From: Cupriavidus malaysiensis
GTDB lineage: Bacteria > Pseudomonadota > Gammaproteobacteria > Burkholderiales > Burkholderiaceae
DNA length: 64,000 bases
Direction of reading: 5' to 3'
NCBI RefSeq assembly: GCF_001854325.1
Contig: NZ_CP017754.1
Location: 2,356,001 to 2,420,000 of the forward strand
Part shown: piece by piece, positions 48,391 through 56,884 of the stretch
How positions within the stretch are numbered: the first letter of the stretch is position 1
Layout: each line of letters starts with the position of its first letter
Notes under the pieces: generated by a model
Database searches by the model: none
What the model saw: only the letters and a program-made list of their open reading frames with translations
Told to the model about the DNA's origin: nothing
Position numbers and translations under genes: made by a program

Positions 48391-48526
48391 TTTCATTGCC
48401 AAGGAGCGGCACCGCACGGCGTGGCAAGGCGCGGATCGCGGCAGAAGGCGCCGCCAGCCCGAAGAAAGAGGGGAATGCCACAAGCTACGCGGCAAGGTGC
48501 GGCGAGGTGCGGGGGCGTCGGCCGGC
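48391..48526. other. Spacer between divergent FNR promoters
   Basis: 136 bp between the two FNR boxes with no further recognisable element. The whole intergenic region between the phasin and flavodoxin start codons is 445 bp and otherwise gene-free. Confidence 0.6.
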
Positions 48527-48567
48527 TTGATGTGTATCAAGCTCGTGCCGGGCGCAATGCCTAGACT
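48527..48567 (+). promoter_or_regulatory. FNR-dependent promoter of the flavodoxin gene
   Basis: A second perfect FNR/Anr box TTGAT-gtgt-ATCAA (48527-48540) and a -10 element TAGACT (48562-48567). The start near 48574 places the box at about -41. The gene start is at 48681, leaving a leader of about 105 nt. Confidence 0.85.
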
Positions 48568-48680
48568 ATCGGCAAGGTGCGCGCCGCGCAGGTAAGGTTC
48601 CGCCCGTCCCGGGCCGCGCGCCGGTTGCAGCCACCCGCGTTGCGGCCACTTATCCAACGCTTCGGCAAGGCAGGACAGAC

Positions 48681-49208
48681 ATGGAAAACACCGTCATCGT
48701 CTTCTACTCGCGCACCGGTACCACGCGCCAGGTGGCCGAGCAGCTGGCGGCCCAACTCGGCGCCGAGGTCCATGAGGTGCGTGACGTGCGCAGCCGCGCC
48801 GGCCTGGCGGGAGACGTGCGCTGCGTGGTCGATAACCTGCTGCAACGCCATGTCGCCTACGCCTACGACGGCCGGCCGCTCGCGGCTTATGACCAGGTGG
48901 TGCTGCTCACGCCGATCTGGATCGGCCGGCTGGCCGCGCCGATGCGCAGTTTCCTCGCCGACCAGGGGCGCGTGCAGGGACGGCTCGCGGTGGTCTGCCT
49001 GATGGCCTCGCGCGGCGCTTTCAACGCCATCGAGGAAGTGGCGCGGCTGAGCGGCAAGGTGCCGCAGCCGGTGCTGGCCCTGCTGCAACGCCAGGTGCAG
49101 ACGGGCGAGGCGCGCGAGATGCTGGATGGCTTCGTCGGCCAGATCGCGGCCGCCGCGCAGGCGGACGGCGGCGCACGGCGCGCCTGGCTGTCGCCGCACG
49201 AGGCCTGA
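48681..49208 (+). CDS. Flavodoxin family protein
   Basis: 175 residues. The FMN phosphate loop is VFYSRTGTTRQVAEQLA, followed by VVLLTPIWIGRLAAPMRSFL, the position of the isoalloxazine-stacking aromatic. It should carry electrons as an FMN protein or act as a flavodoxin-like reductase in the cytoplasm. Downstream by 41 bp on the same strand is a beta-CASP nuclease-like gene, probably co-transcribed. The FNR box upstream indicates induction in low oxygen. Confidence 0.88.
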   Translation: MENTVIVFYSRTGTTRQVAEQLAAQLGAEVHEVRDVRSRAGLAGDVRCVVDNLLQRHVAYAYDGRPLAAYDQVVLLTPIWIGRLAAPMRSFLADQGRVQGRLAVVCLMASRGAFNAIEEVARLSGKVPQPVLALLQRQVQTGEAREMLDGFVGQIAAAAQADGGARRAWLSPHEA

Positions 49209-49249
49209 GCCTGGCGCCGGCCTGACCGCCGCGGCCTCCCTTCGCACGG

Positions 49250-50614
49250 ATGGCGATGCAACTCCGCTTCCTCGGTGCCACCGATACCGTGACCGGCTCG
49301 AAGTATGTGCTGGAAGCGGGTGATCGCCGCGTCATGATCGACTGCGGCCTGTTCCAGGGCTACAAGGCGCTGCGCCTGCGCAACTGGGACCCGCTGCCGC
49401 TCGACCCTGCGAGCCTGGACGCGGTGGTGCTGACCCATGCCCACCTGGACCACAGCGGCTACCTGCCGTTGCTGGTGCGCCGGGGTTTCCGCGGACGTGT
49501 CTACTGCACCGAAGGCACGGCACGGCTGTGCGAGATCCTGCTGGCAGACAGTGCGCGGCTGGCCGAGGAAGACGCGCACGACGCCAACCGGCACGGCTAC
49601 TCCAAGCACAAGCCGGCGCTGGCACTGTATGGTATGGCCGACGCCGCGCGCGCGCTGCGGCATCTGCAGCCGACCGGATTCGGCGCGCGCTTTCCCGTCG
49701 CACGGGGGATCGAGGTGGAATTCCGCCATGCCGGCCACATCATCGGCGCCGCCATCGTCGTGCTCCACGTCGACGGCCGGCGCCTGGTGTTCTCCGGCGA
49801 CCTCGGCCGCCAGCACGACGTGGTGATGCAGGCGCCGGAGACCGTGGGCGAAGGCGACTGCCTGCTGGTCGAATCCACCTACGGCAACCGCCAGCACAGT
49901 ACCGAGGACCCGCTCGACACCATCTCGCGCATCGTCGAGCGCACCGCCGCCCAGGGCGGCACGCTGCTGATCCCGACCTTCGCGGTCGGGCGCGCGCAGA
50001 GCCTGCTGTACTGCCTCCACCGCCTGCAAGTGCAGGGCCGCCTGCCCGACGTGCCGGTCTACCTGAACAGCCCGATGGCGCGCGACGCCACCCAGGTGTT
50101 CTGGCTGCATCAGGACGAACTGCGCATCGGCCGGGCCGAATGCAATGCGGCCTGCTCGCTGCCCATCTATGTGCGCAGCGTGGAAGAGTCGATCCGCCTG
50201 AACGAGAATCGCGCCGCCAAGATCATCCTGGCCGGCAGCGGCATGGCGACCGGCGGACGCATCCTGCATCACCTGGAGGCTTTCGGGCCGGACCCGCGCA
50301 ACTGCATCCTGCTGTCAGGCTTCCAGGCCGGCGGCACGCGCGGGGCGGCGCTGGCCGGCGGCGCCCGCTTGCTGCGCATCCACGGCAAGGAAGTGCCCAT
50401 CAACGCCAATGTCGAGCAGTTGACCAGCCTGTCCGCGCATGCCGATGCCGACGAGATCCTGGCCTGGCTGCGCGGCTTCGCCAGGGCACCGCGGCGCACC
50501 TTCATCGTCCATGGCGAGCCGGATGGCGCCGATGCGCTGCGCCAGCGCATCGAACACGAACTAGGCTGGCCCGTGACGATGCCCGAATACCGGGGCGTCT
50601 ATCCGCTCGAGTGA
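49250..50614 (+). CDS. Metallo-beta-lactamase/beta-CASP RNase-like protein
   Basis: 454 residues. The metallo-beta-lactamase motifs are MIDCGLFQG, THAHLDHSGYLP (His63-His68 region), a His in FRHAGHIIGAA and FSGDLGR. The beta-CASP part (about 190-330) has ESTYGNR and IPTFAVGRAQSLL, and the C-terminal RNA-metabolism segment has SLSAHADADEIL and FIVHGE. This is the architecture of RNA-processing or exonuclease beta-CASP proteins, close to CPSF73-type bacterial members. Similar genes occur in low-oxygen clusters with Usp and phasin genes in Burkholderia. The start could be 49250 or 49256. Converges with a cyclase gene, overlap 16 bp. Confidence 0.9.
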   Translation: MAMQLRFLGATDTVTGSKYVLEAGDRRVMIDCGLFQGYKALRLRNWDPLPLDPASLDAVVLTHAHLDHSGYLPLLVRRGFRGRVYCTEGTARLCEILLADSARLAEEDAHDANRHGYSKHKPALALYGMADAARALRHLQPTGFGARFPVARGIEVEFRHAGHIIGAAIVVLHVDGRRLVFSGDLGRQHDVVMQAPETVGEGDCLLVESTYGNRQHSTEDPLDTISRIVERTAAQGGTLLIPTFAVGRAQSLLYCLHRLQVQGRLPDVPVYLNSPMARDATQVFWLHQDELRIGRAECNAACSLPIYVRSVEESIRLNENRAAKIILAGSGMATGGRILHHLEAFGPDPRNCILLSGFQAGGTRGAALAGGARLLRIHGKEVPINANVEQLTSLSAHADADEILAWLRGFARAPRRTFIVHGEPDGADALRQRIEHELGWPVTMPEYRGVYPLE

Positions 50615-51783
50615 GCCAAGGTGCCCGGCGCCGCATCGAGCGTCGAGGCGACAGCGTTGCGGCCGCCGCGCTTGGCCGCGTAGAGCAGGGCGTCGGTGCG
50701 CTTGAGCAGCGCATCCAGTCCTTCGCCGTCCTCGAGCGCGGCCACGCCGAAGCTGGCCGTCACGCGCTCCGACGCCGGCAGCATGGGCCACGGCATGGTT
50801 TCGAACGCGCGGCGCAGCCGCTCGGCCAGGCTGCCGGCGCCCGCGGCGTCGGTGTCCGCCAGCAGCACGGCGAACTCCTCTCCGCCGATGCGGGCGGCGA
50901 CGTCGCGCTGGCGCACGCATTGGGCGATGACCGCGCCGAAGCCCGCCAGCACGGCATCGCCGGCGGTGTGGCCGTAGGCATCGTTGATGCGCTTGAAGTG
51001 ATCGATGTCGGCCAGCACCAGGCTCAGCGGCCGGCCGCCGCGCGGCGGGATGGCCTGCCGCGCCAGGTTCTCGAAGCCGCGGCGGTTGCGCAGTTGGGTC
51101 AAGGCGTCGGTGTCGCGCTCGCTGCGCAGCGCATCGAAGACGTCGGACACCGCTGCCGCGAAGATGGCCAATGACAGCGCCACATTGAGCAGAGCCTGGC
51201 CCAACAGGAAGAAGAGCCAGTACGGCGCCTGGCTGAAGGCGCAGGGATCCTTCCCGATCGGTGACAACAGGTTCAGCACCAGGCGCGGCACGAAGCTGAA
51301 GGCGAACAGCAGGAAGATCCAGTACAGCACGCGGTCGACCTGACGGCCATGGCGCAGCTTGCCGAGCCGGGCCGCGCCGCTCAGCAGGACCAGGGCTGCG
51401 GCACCGTTGTGGATGTAGGTGCGCGCCACCACGTGGGGATCGATGAAGTGGAAATAGGCCAGGGCGGCAAGCTGCAGCAGCGCCACCGCCAGCACCGGCA
51501 CCGCATCGAAGCGTGCCCCGGCGCGCAACAGCATGCCCCGTTGCAGCAGTACCGTGCTGCAGGCATAGAGCAGGCCCGCGGGCATGGTGTTCCAGGCGAA
51601 GTCGCGCGGCGGCCAGAATACCTGGGAGGTGGCGGCCAGTCCGTAGAGGAAGAAGGCAGCGCACACCGACAGCAGATAGCGGTGCGTGCGCTGGCAGGCC
51701 CACGCCACCAGACAGCATGAGGAGAAGATCAGCGCGACCGCTGGATTCCCGAGCGCCAGAGCCTGGCCGGTGCAAAGCAACAC
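50599..51783 (-). CDS. Membrane diguanylate cyclase (GGDEF)
   Basis: 394 residues. Six to eight hydrophobic helices occupy about 1-215 without a recognised sensor domain. The GGDEF domain (about 225-385) has DTDALTQLRNRRGF, DIDHFKRINDAYGH, ARIGGEEFAVLL, and an I-site RxxD (RQRD) five residues upstream of GGEEF, so it should be active and product-inhibited. The start is uncertain: GTG at 51783 has a gggag ribosome binding site and puts the first helix near the N-terminus; an ATG at 51930 would add 49 Arg-rich residues. Confidence 0.85.
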   Translation of the reverse strand: MLLCTGQALALGNPAVALIFSSCCLVAWACQRTHRYLLSVCAAFFLYGLAATSQVFWPPRDFAWNTMPAGLLYACSTVLLQRGMLLRAGARFDAVPVLAVALLQLAALAYFHFIDPHVVARTYIHNGAAALVLLSGAARLGKLRHGRQVDRVLYWIFLLFAFSFVPRLVLNLLSPIGKDPCAFSQAPYWLFFLLGQALLNVALSLAIFAAAVSDVFDALRSERDTDALTQLRNRRGFENLARQAIPPRGGRPLSLVLADIDHFKRINDAYGHTAGDAVLAGFGAVIAQCVRQRDVAARIGGEEFAVLLADTDAAGAGSLAERLRRAFETMPWPMLPASERVTASFGVAALEDGEGLDALLKRTDALLYAAKRGGRNAVASTLDAAPGTLAHSSG

Positions 51784-52443
51784 GATGGCTCCCGTCCCCG
51801 TATTCCCGAATTTCCGTTGACCCGTATTTGTGCGCGCGTTGGCGCGTCTGTTCTGCTCGCCCGGCTTGCGGCTGCCGGGCGAGAGGTCGATCCGGTACGT
51901 GCGCGGTGCCGCCCGGTCTCGGCCATGCACGGCATTCTAGCGGCATGTGCCACTTCCGTTGCACCACCTCGGCGCCGGAACGGTAAGGAATGGCAAACGA
52001 TGGTAAGAGCCGGGCGCGAAATTGCTTGTTTTACCCCCGTTTGGAGGGGTATGCAATGGATGGGACCGGCGCAGCGACGGCTGCCGGCGTCCGATGACTG
52101 GCTACCAGCGCGACAGCTTGGCCAGGATGGAAGCTGGAAGCGCGGATATTGTCGACGTGCCCGGCCGTGCGCGCCGCGGCATCGGCGGTGTCGCCGCGCG
52201 AGAGCGCATCGATCATGGCGAGGTGTTCGCGGCAGACCGGCTCCAGCCGGCGCTCCAGCCGCTTGAGCGAGAACATGCGGGTCTTGCGCCGCAGCTCGGC
52301 GATGCTGGCGGGGCCGCGCATCGTCCATAATCCCATGCCAAACGCGGCGCGCCCGGGCCGCAGCGCATCCGACCATTGTTCCGGCCACCGGTCGACAAGC
52401 CATCCGATCACCTATCCGACAACCAGAACGAGGATCCTCCAGC
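51784..52443. other. 660-bp region with a regulator remnant
   Basis: Apart from the GntR remnant listed separately, this stretch shows no gene. 51931-52030 is noncoding with a mild AT-rich patch near 52010-52040. The VOC gene promoter should lie near 52330-52430; no consensus pair was found. Confidence 0.5.
52031..52330 (-). pseudogene. Remnant of a GntR/FadR regulator (C-terminal FCD part)
   Basis: A minus-strand frame reads RGPASIAELRRKTRMFSLKRLERRLEP, then VCREHLAMIDALSRGDTADAAARTAGHVDNI. The H-x3-I-x-A-L-x2-G-D pattern is the last helix pair of the FCD ligand-binding domain of FadR-type GntR regulators, where the His is a metal ligand. The winged helix and most of the FCD domain are missing, and the sequence after VDNI degenerates. 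The upstream side abuts the VOC gene promoter. It is a fossil of a larger regulator gene. Confidence 0.55.
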
Positions 52444-52857
52444 ATGCAATCCGTCTTCCATCTCGCCTTCAACGTCACCGATCTCACCGAGGCACGCCGC
52501 TTCTACGGTGACGTGCTGGGCTGCCGCGAAGGCCGCAGCACCGAGACCTGGGTCGACTTCGACTTCTTCGGCCACCAGATCTCGCTGCACCTGGGCCAGC
52601 CTTTCCAGACCGCGCGCACCGGCCACGTCGGCGACGCGCTGGTGCCGATGCCGCACTTCGGCATCATCCTGCTGCTGCCTGACTGGCAGGCACTGGCGGC
52701 GCGCCTGCAGGCGGCCGGCACCGACTTCGTGCTCGCGCCGCAGGTGCGTTTCGAAGGCGAGCCGGGCGAACAGTGGACCATGTTCTTCACCGATCCCTTC
52801 GGCAACCCGATCGAGGTCAAGGGCTTCCGCGACTGGGAGGCGGTGTACGCGCACTGA
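52444..52857 (+). CDS. VOC family (glyoxalase-fold) protein
   Basis: 137 residues. Paired beta-alpha-beta modules: VFHLAFNVTDLTEARRFYGDVLGC at the start and FFTDPFGNPIEVKGF at the end, with a His in the first strand and a Glu in the last (IEVK) as probable metal ligands. WVDFDFFGHQISLHLG contributes another His. The family includes dioxygenases, glyoxalase I and resistance proteins; none can be chosen. A gaggatc ribosome binding site precedes the ATG. It lies between two gene fossils. Confidence 0.88.
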   Translation: MQSVFHLAFNVTDLTEARRFYGDVLGCREGRSTETWVDFDFFGHQISLHLGQPFQTARTGHVGDALVPMPHFGIILLLPDWQALAARLQAAGTDFVLAPQVRFEGEPGEQWTMFFTDPFGNPIEVKGFRDWEAVYAH

Positions 52858-53528
52858 AACCCTGGCGGCGGGCAGCGCCGGCATTGCTTGATGCCGCGCG
52901 CCAGGCGCGCGCTGTTCTCGGTCACCACGTCCCATGACACCGACCTGGTGTCGATCATGGCGCGGATCTTGGCCACCTGCGGATCGCGGTGTCCTCATGG
53001 ACATGGATGCCGCTTTCCTGTGCGAAGGGCTTGAGCCATGCCGCGCGGATCGCATTCTGGTAGGCACCGCCCCAGCTGGCGAAATTGAGATCGGCGGCGT
53101 GTGCCGCCAGCGGTACGCAGAGGATGCGGAGGAGGCTGTGCGATGCCGGGCACGCCGCCTCGCACTGGTCCCAGCGCCCCGGAGGGCCTTGAGCCGCCTG
53201 CCGCTGCGCCCGGCGGGCGCGTGTAGAAGCGGCAAGCCGGCGTGGCGTGCGGACGGTGCGCGCACGTCCCGCGGCATGGCGCTGACACCGCCCGGCACGC
53301 ACCGTGCTGCGCGCGCCGATGCACCGAAGCGCGGCCGGAGGGCCGGGGCAGATCGATCCTGGTGCGTAGGTCCGCGATGCCGTGCGCCGGCCTGCGCCCC
53401 GAACTCGCGGCATCCTGCTTCGGTGGGGGAGGCGCCGGCGGCGGGGCCGGGCCGCGGAGTGCGGTGGTAAGCTCTCCGGCAGACGCGGCCCTCGCCGGAC
53501 GCGTGTCGTGCCAACCCCCCCGAGCTGC
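52858..53528. other. 671-bp region with a binding-protein remnant
   Basis: The remnant at 52868-53155 is the only recognisable content. 53156-53528 is very GC-rich, has no supported gene, and must include the promoter and leader of the following cyclase. No clear promoter was found. Confidence 0.5.
52868..53155 (-). pseudogene. Remnant of a PotD/PotF-like ABC transporter binding protein
   Basis: One minus-strand frame reads LLRILCVPLAAHAADLNFAS and WGGAYQNAIRAAWLKPFAQE, ending SGIHVHEDTA; this is the end of a signal peptide plus the mature N-terminus of polyamine-type binding proteins. A shift at about 52985 continues in another frame as DPQVAKIRAMIDTRSVSWDVV and TENSARLARGIKQ, which is the following segment of the same family. 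The gene then stops being recognisable next to the VOC stop. The start codon and the remaining 250 residues are missing. Confidence 0.65.
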
Positions 53529-55055
53529 ATGCTGAAACCGATTGTCAACAAGCCCAAGCGGCTGATCGGCGTCGCCCTGTCCTTCTCGCTCGCCGTCACG
53601 GCCGGGGCGGCCATCTCCCTCTACGAAATGCGTGTGGATGCCTTCGAGCGGGCCCGGGAGGCGGCGTCGAACATGACGGAAGTCATCGAGTACGACGTCA
53701 CGCGCAATCTCGACCTTTATAGCGCGGCGCTGGAGACCGTGGCACAGCGGCTGGCGGATCCCGAGGTGGCGACGCTGTCCGACCACGTGCGCCGCATGGC
53801 GCTGTTCGGCGGCATGATCCGCGCCGAGGATCTCGGGTCCATCCTGGTATCGGACCGGCAGGGCCAGGCCATCCTGGACTCCAGGGCGGAGCCGCCGCGC
53901 CCGCTCCATTTCGGCGACCGCGACTATTTCCTGGTCCATGCGCGCGGGCAGGCCAAGGGCCTTTACGTCAGCAAGCCGTTCCAGGTGCGCACCGGATTCG
54001 GCCCCGCCATCGCGCTCAGCCTGGGTCTGAAGGATGCCGGCGGGCAGTTCGCCGGCGTGGTGGTCGGCGGCCTGCGCCTGAGCTATTTCGACCGGCTGTT
54101 CGCGCGCATGTCCCTGGGCACCCATGGCACGGTGGCGCTGCTGTATGCCGACGGCAGCGTGGTCGCGCGCCGTCCGGCGATCCCGCTGGACAGTCCCGCC
54201 GCGACGCGCAGCGTGCAGGCGGACATGCTGGCCAGGAACACGCAAGGGATCTACCTCGGACGCTCCGTGCGCGACGGCGTCGAGCGCCTCTACGTCTACC
54301 GCCGCATCGGCGCCTACCCGCTGTTCGTCGCCGTCGGGGCGGCCACCGGGGACATCTATGCCAGCTGGAAGGCCAGGGCCTGGGCGATCGGCGTACTCGG
54401 CGTCCTGTTCAACCTCGCCACGCTGGCGACGGCCTGTCTGTTCGCCAGGCAGCTCGAAGGACGGCTGGCGGAGCAGCGCCGGCATGCCGAGCTCGCGGCC
54501 ACGGACGGGCTGACCGGCCTGGCGAACCGGCGCGCCCTCGACGAGCGGCTGGCCCAGGAGACGCGGCGCGCCGCGCGCGGGCAGCACTCGATCGCCGTGC
54601 TGATGGTCGATGTCGACCATTTCAAGGCCTACAACGACCACTACGGCCACCTGCGCGGGGACAGCGCCCTGCGCGCGGTCGCCGAGTGCGTGCGCGCCAA
54701 TGTGCGCCGGCCGGGCGACCTGGCCGCCCGCTACGGCGGCGAGGAGTTCTGCGTGGTGCTGCCCGACACCGACCTCGCCAGCGCAGGCGTGGTGGCGGAG
54801 AACATCCGCCGTGCCATCCAGGCGCTGGCCCTTCCGCACGCGCGCAGCCCTGTCGGCATGCTGACCGTCAGCATCGGTGGCGCCGCCGGCACACCGCGCC
54901 CCGGCGACGATACCTATATGGAGGCGTTGGCCGCGGAGGCCGACGCCCAGCTCTACCGCGCCAAGGCACTGGGACGCAACCGCTGCATGCCGCAGCCTGC
55001 CACCGCCGAGGCCGGCGCCCCGCCATGTGTGCCTGTTGCACCACCCGAGGGATAG
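53529..55055 (+). CDS. Cache-type sensor diguanylate cyclase
   Basis: 508 residues. A first transmembrane helix (about 12-33), an extracytoplasmic double-Cache-like domain (about 40-285; DYFLVHARGQAKGLYVSKPF is the typical pocket strand), a second helix (about 290-312), then a GGDEF domain (about 330-490) with ATDGLTGLANRRAL, DVDHFKAYNDHYGH and ARYGGEEFCVVLP. An I-site RPGD lies five residues upstream of GGEEF. It should make cyclic di-GMP in response to a small periplasmic ligand. No ribosome binding site of note; the start fits the first helix. Confidence 0.92.
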   Translation: MLKPIVNKPKRLIGVALSFSLAVTAGAAISLYEMRVDAFERAREAASNMTEVIEYDVTRNLDLYSAALETVAQRLADPEVATLSDHVRRMALFGGMIRAEDLGSILVSDRQGQAILDSRAEPPRPLHFGDRDYFLVHARGQAKGLYVSKPFQVRTGFGPAIALSLGLKDAGGQFAGVVVGGLRLSYFDRLFARMSLGTHGTVALLYADGSVVARRPAIPLDSPAATRSVQADMLARNTQGIYLGRSVRDGVERLYVYRRIGAYPLFVAVGAATGDIYASWKARAWAIGVLGVLFNLATLATACLFARQLEGRLAEQRRHAELAATDGLTGLANRRALDERLAQETRRAARGQHSIAVLMVDVDHFKAYNDHYGHLRGDSALRAVAECVRANVRRPGDLAARYGGEEFCVVLPDTDLASAGVVAENIRRAIQALALPHARSPVGMLTVSIGGAAGTPRPGDDTYMEALAAEADAQLYRAKALGRNRCMPQPATAEAGAPPCVPVAPPEG

Positions 55056-55098
55056 CGGGCTGCATAGCGGGATGCATACGGGCTGCATTACGGGCTGC
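55052..55098. repeat. Four imperfect 12-bp tandem repeats
   Basis: Units atagcgggctgc, atagcgggatgc, atacgggctgc and attacgggctgc follow each other across the cyclase stop codon. The remaining 280 bp of the 321-bp gap to the next gene contain no recognisable element besides the ribosome binding site at about 55362-55369. Confidence 0.75.
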
Positions 55099-55376
55099 CA
55101 TCGCATGGTCACGGTTCCGCGTTAAGCTCGCCCATCGAGGCGTGCATCCGCCGCGCCCGCGCCACCGCCCGGAAGCCATGCCCGCCGGCACTGCGCTTGC
55201 CCGCCGCCAGGCGCCCGCGTCGACGCGTCCCGGATGCACGGATCTGGTGCGCAGCGAAGCATCGTGGTGCCGGTCGGCGGCGCCGGCGGGCGGCGGACAA
55301 GGCATGCTCCTTGCTCAAGCCTCTTTACGCCGGCCCGGCACAGACGATGCCGCGTCCAATAAGAAGGAGAGACGCA

Positions 55377-56792
55377 ATGAAGCCATTCGATGAGATGCTG
55401 CAATCCGGCGACTTGGTGCGGGCGCCTTACGAGCGCCTGAAGCGATGGCTCGACGTACAGGATCCCGCGAGCCTCGCCAGCAAGGCCCTGGAGGCGGAGA
55501 ACGTATTCCGCCGCACGGGTATCACCTTCGCTGTCTATGGCGATGAAGAAGCCGCCGAACGGCTGATTCCGTTCGATATCGTGCCCCGCATCCTGTCGGG
55601 GCAGGAGTGGACCCGGCTGTCGCAGGGCATCGAGCAGCGCGTGATGGCGCTCAATGCCTTCCTCGACGACATCTACCACCGGCAGGAGATCGTGCGCGCC
55701 GGCATCGTGCCGAAGCACCTGATCGCGCAGAACGGTGCCTTCCTGCCGGAGATGATCGACTTCCGGCCGCCTGGCAATGTCTATACGCACATCATCGGCG
55801 TCGACATCGTGCGCACCGCCGAGAACCAGTTCTACGTGCTGGAAGACAATGCGCGCACGCCCTCTGGCGTGTCCTATATGCTGGAGAACCGCGAGACCAT
55901 GATGCAGCTCTTCCCGGAGCTGTTCCAGCAGGTCAAGGTGCGCTCGGTGGAGAACTACCCGCAGATGCTGCGCCAGTCGCTGGCCGCGGTCTGCCCGCCG
56001 GGCGGCAATGCCGACAACCCGACGGTGGCGGTGCTGACGCCGGGCATCCATAACTCCGCCTACTACGAGCATGCCTTCCTGGCCGACCAGATGGGCGTGC
56101 ACCTGGTCGAGGGGCGCGACCTGCAGGTGATCGACGGCCGCGTCGCCATGCGCACCACCGAAGGCTTCCAGCCGATCGACGTGCTCTACCGGCGCCTCGA
56201 CGATGCCTTCCTCGATCCGCTGACCTTCCGCGCCGACTCGGTGCTCGGCGTGCCCGGCATCATGGACGTGTACCGCGCCGGCAATATCACCATCGCCAAC
56301 GCGCCGGGCACCGGCATCGCCGACGACAAGGCGATCTACTCCTACATGCCGGACATCGTCGAGTTCTATACCGGACGCGCCGCGCTGCTGGAAAACGTGC
56401 CGACCTGGCGCTGCGCCGAGGCCGACAGCCTGCAATACGTGCTGGAGCACCTGGAAGAGCTGGTGGTCAAGGAAGTGCACGGCTCCGGCGGCTACGGCAT
56501 GCTGGTCGGCCCGGCTGCCTCGCGCGCGGAGCGCGAGGCCTTCGCCGCCAAGCTGCGCGCGCGCCCGTCGAACTACATCGCCCAGCCCACGCTGGCGCTG
56601 TCGACCACGCCCATCCTGACCGAGCGGGGGCTGGCACCGCGCCACGTCGACCTGCGCCCCTTCGTGCTGGTCTCGGACCGCATCCGCATCACCCCCGGCG
56701 GCCTCACGCGCGTCGCGCTCAAGGAGGGCTCGCTGGTGGTCAACTCCAGCCAGGGAGGAGGAACCAAGGACACCTGGGTCCTGGCCGACTGA
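55377..56792 (+). CDS. Circularly permuted type 2 ATP-grasp protein
   Basis: 471 residues (COG2308-like, DUF404/DUF407). The sequence runs FDEMLQSGDLVRAPYERLKRWL, FDIVPRILSGQEWTRLSQGIEQR, VYTHIIGVDIVRTAENQFYVLEDNARTPSG (in part), TPGIHNSAYYEHAFLA, VDVLYRRLDDAFLDPL and VVKEVHGSGGYGMLVGP, with a permuted ATP-grasp core. Predicted to be an ATP-dependent peptide ligase in gene-neighbourhood studies of amidoligases. First gene of a cluster: alpha-E gene 92 bp on, then two transglutaminase-like genes and a second ATP-grasp gene. An aaggaga ribosome binding site fixes the start. The substrate is unknown. Confidence 0.92.
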   Translation: MKPFDEMLQSGDLVRAPYERLKRWLDVQDPASLASKALEAENVFRRTGITFAVYGDEEAAERLIPFDIVPRILSGQEWTRLSQGIEQRVMALNAFLDDIYHRQEIVRAGIVPKHLIAQNGAFLPEMIDFRPPGNVYTHIIGVDIVRTAENQFYVLEDNARTPSGVSYMLENRETMMQLFPELFQQVKVRSVENYPQMLRQSLAAVCPPGGNADNPTVAVLTPGIHNSAYYEHAFLADQMGVHLVEGRDLQVIDGRVAMRTTEGFQPIDVLYRRLDDAFLDPLTFRADSVLGVPGIMDVYRAGNITIANAPGTGIADDKAIYSYMPDIVEFYTGRAALLENVPTWRCAEADSLQYVLEHLEELVVKEVHGSGGYGMLVGPAASRAEREAFAAKLRARPSNYIAQPTLALSTTPILTERGLAPRHVDLRPFVLVSDRIRITPGGLTRVALKEGSLVVNSSQGGGTKDTWVLAD

Positions 56793-56884
56793 GCGCAGGC
56801 GTACATCGCACCGCACATCGCACGCAAGGAGTGCGGGCGCCCGCGCGGCGCCCCGCCAACGATAACGATCGGAATGGAAGAGAT

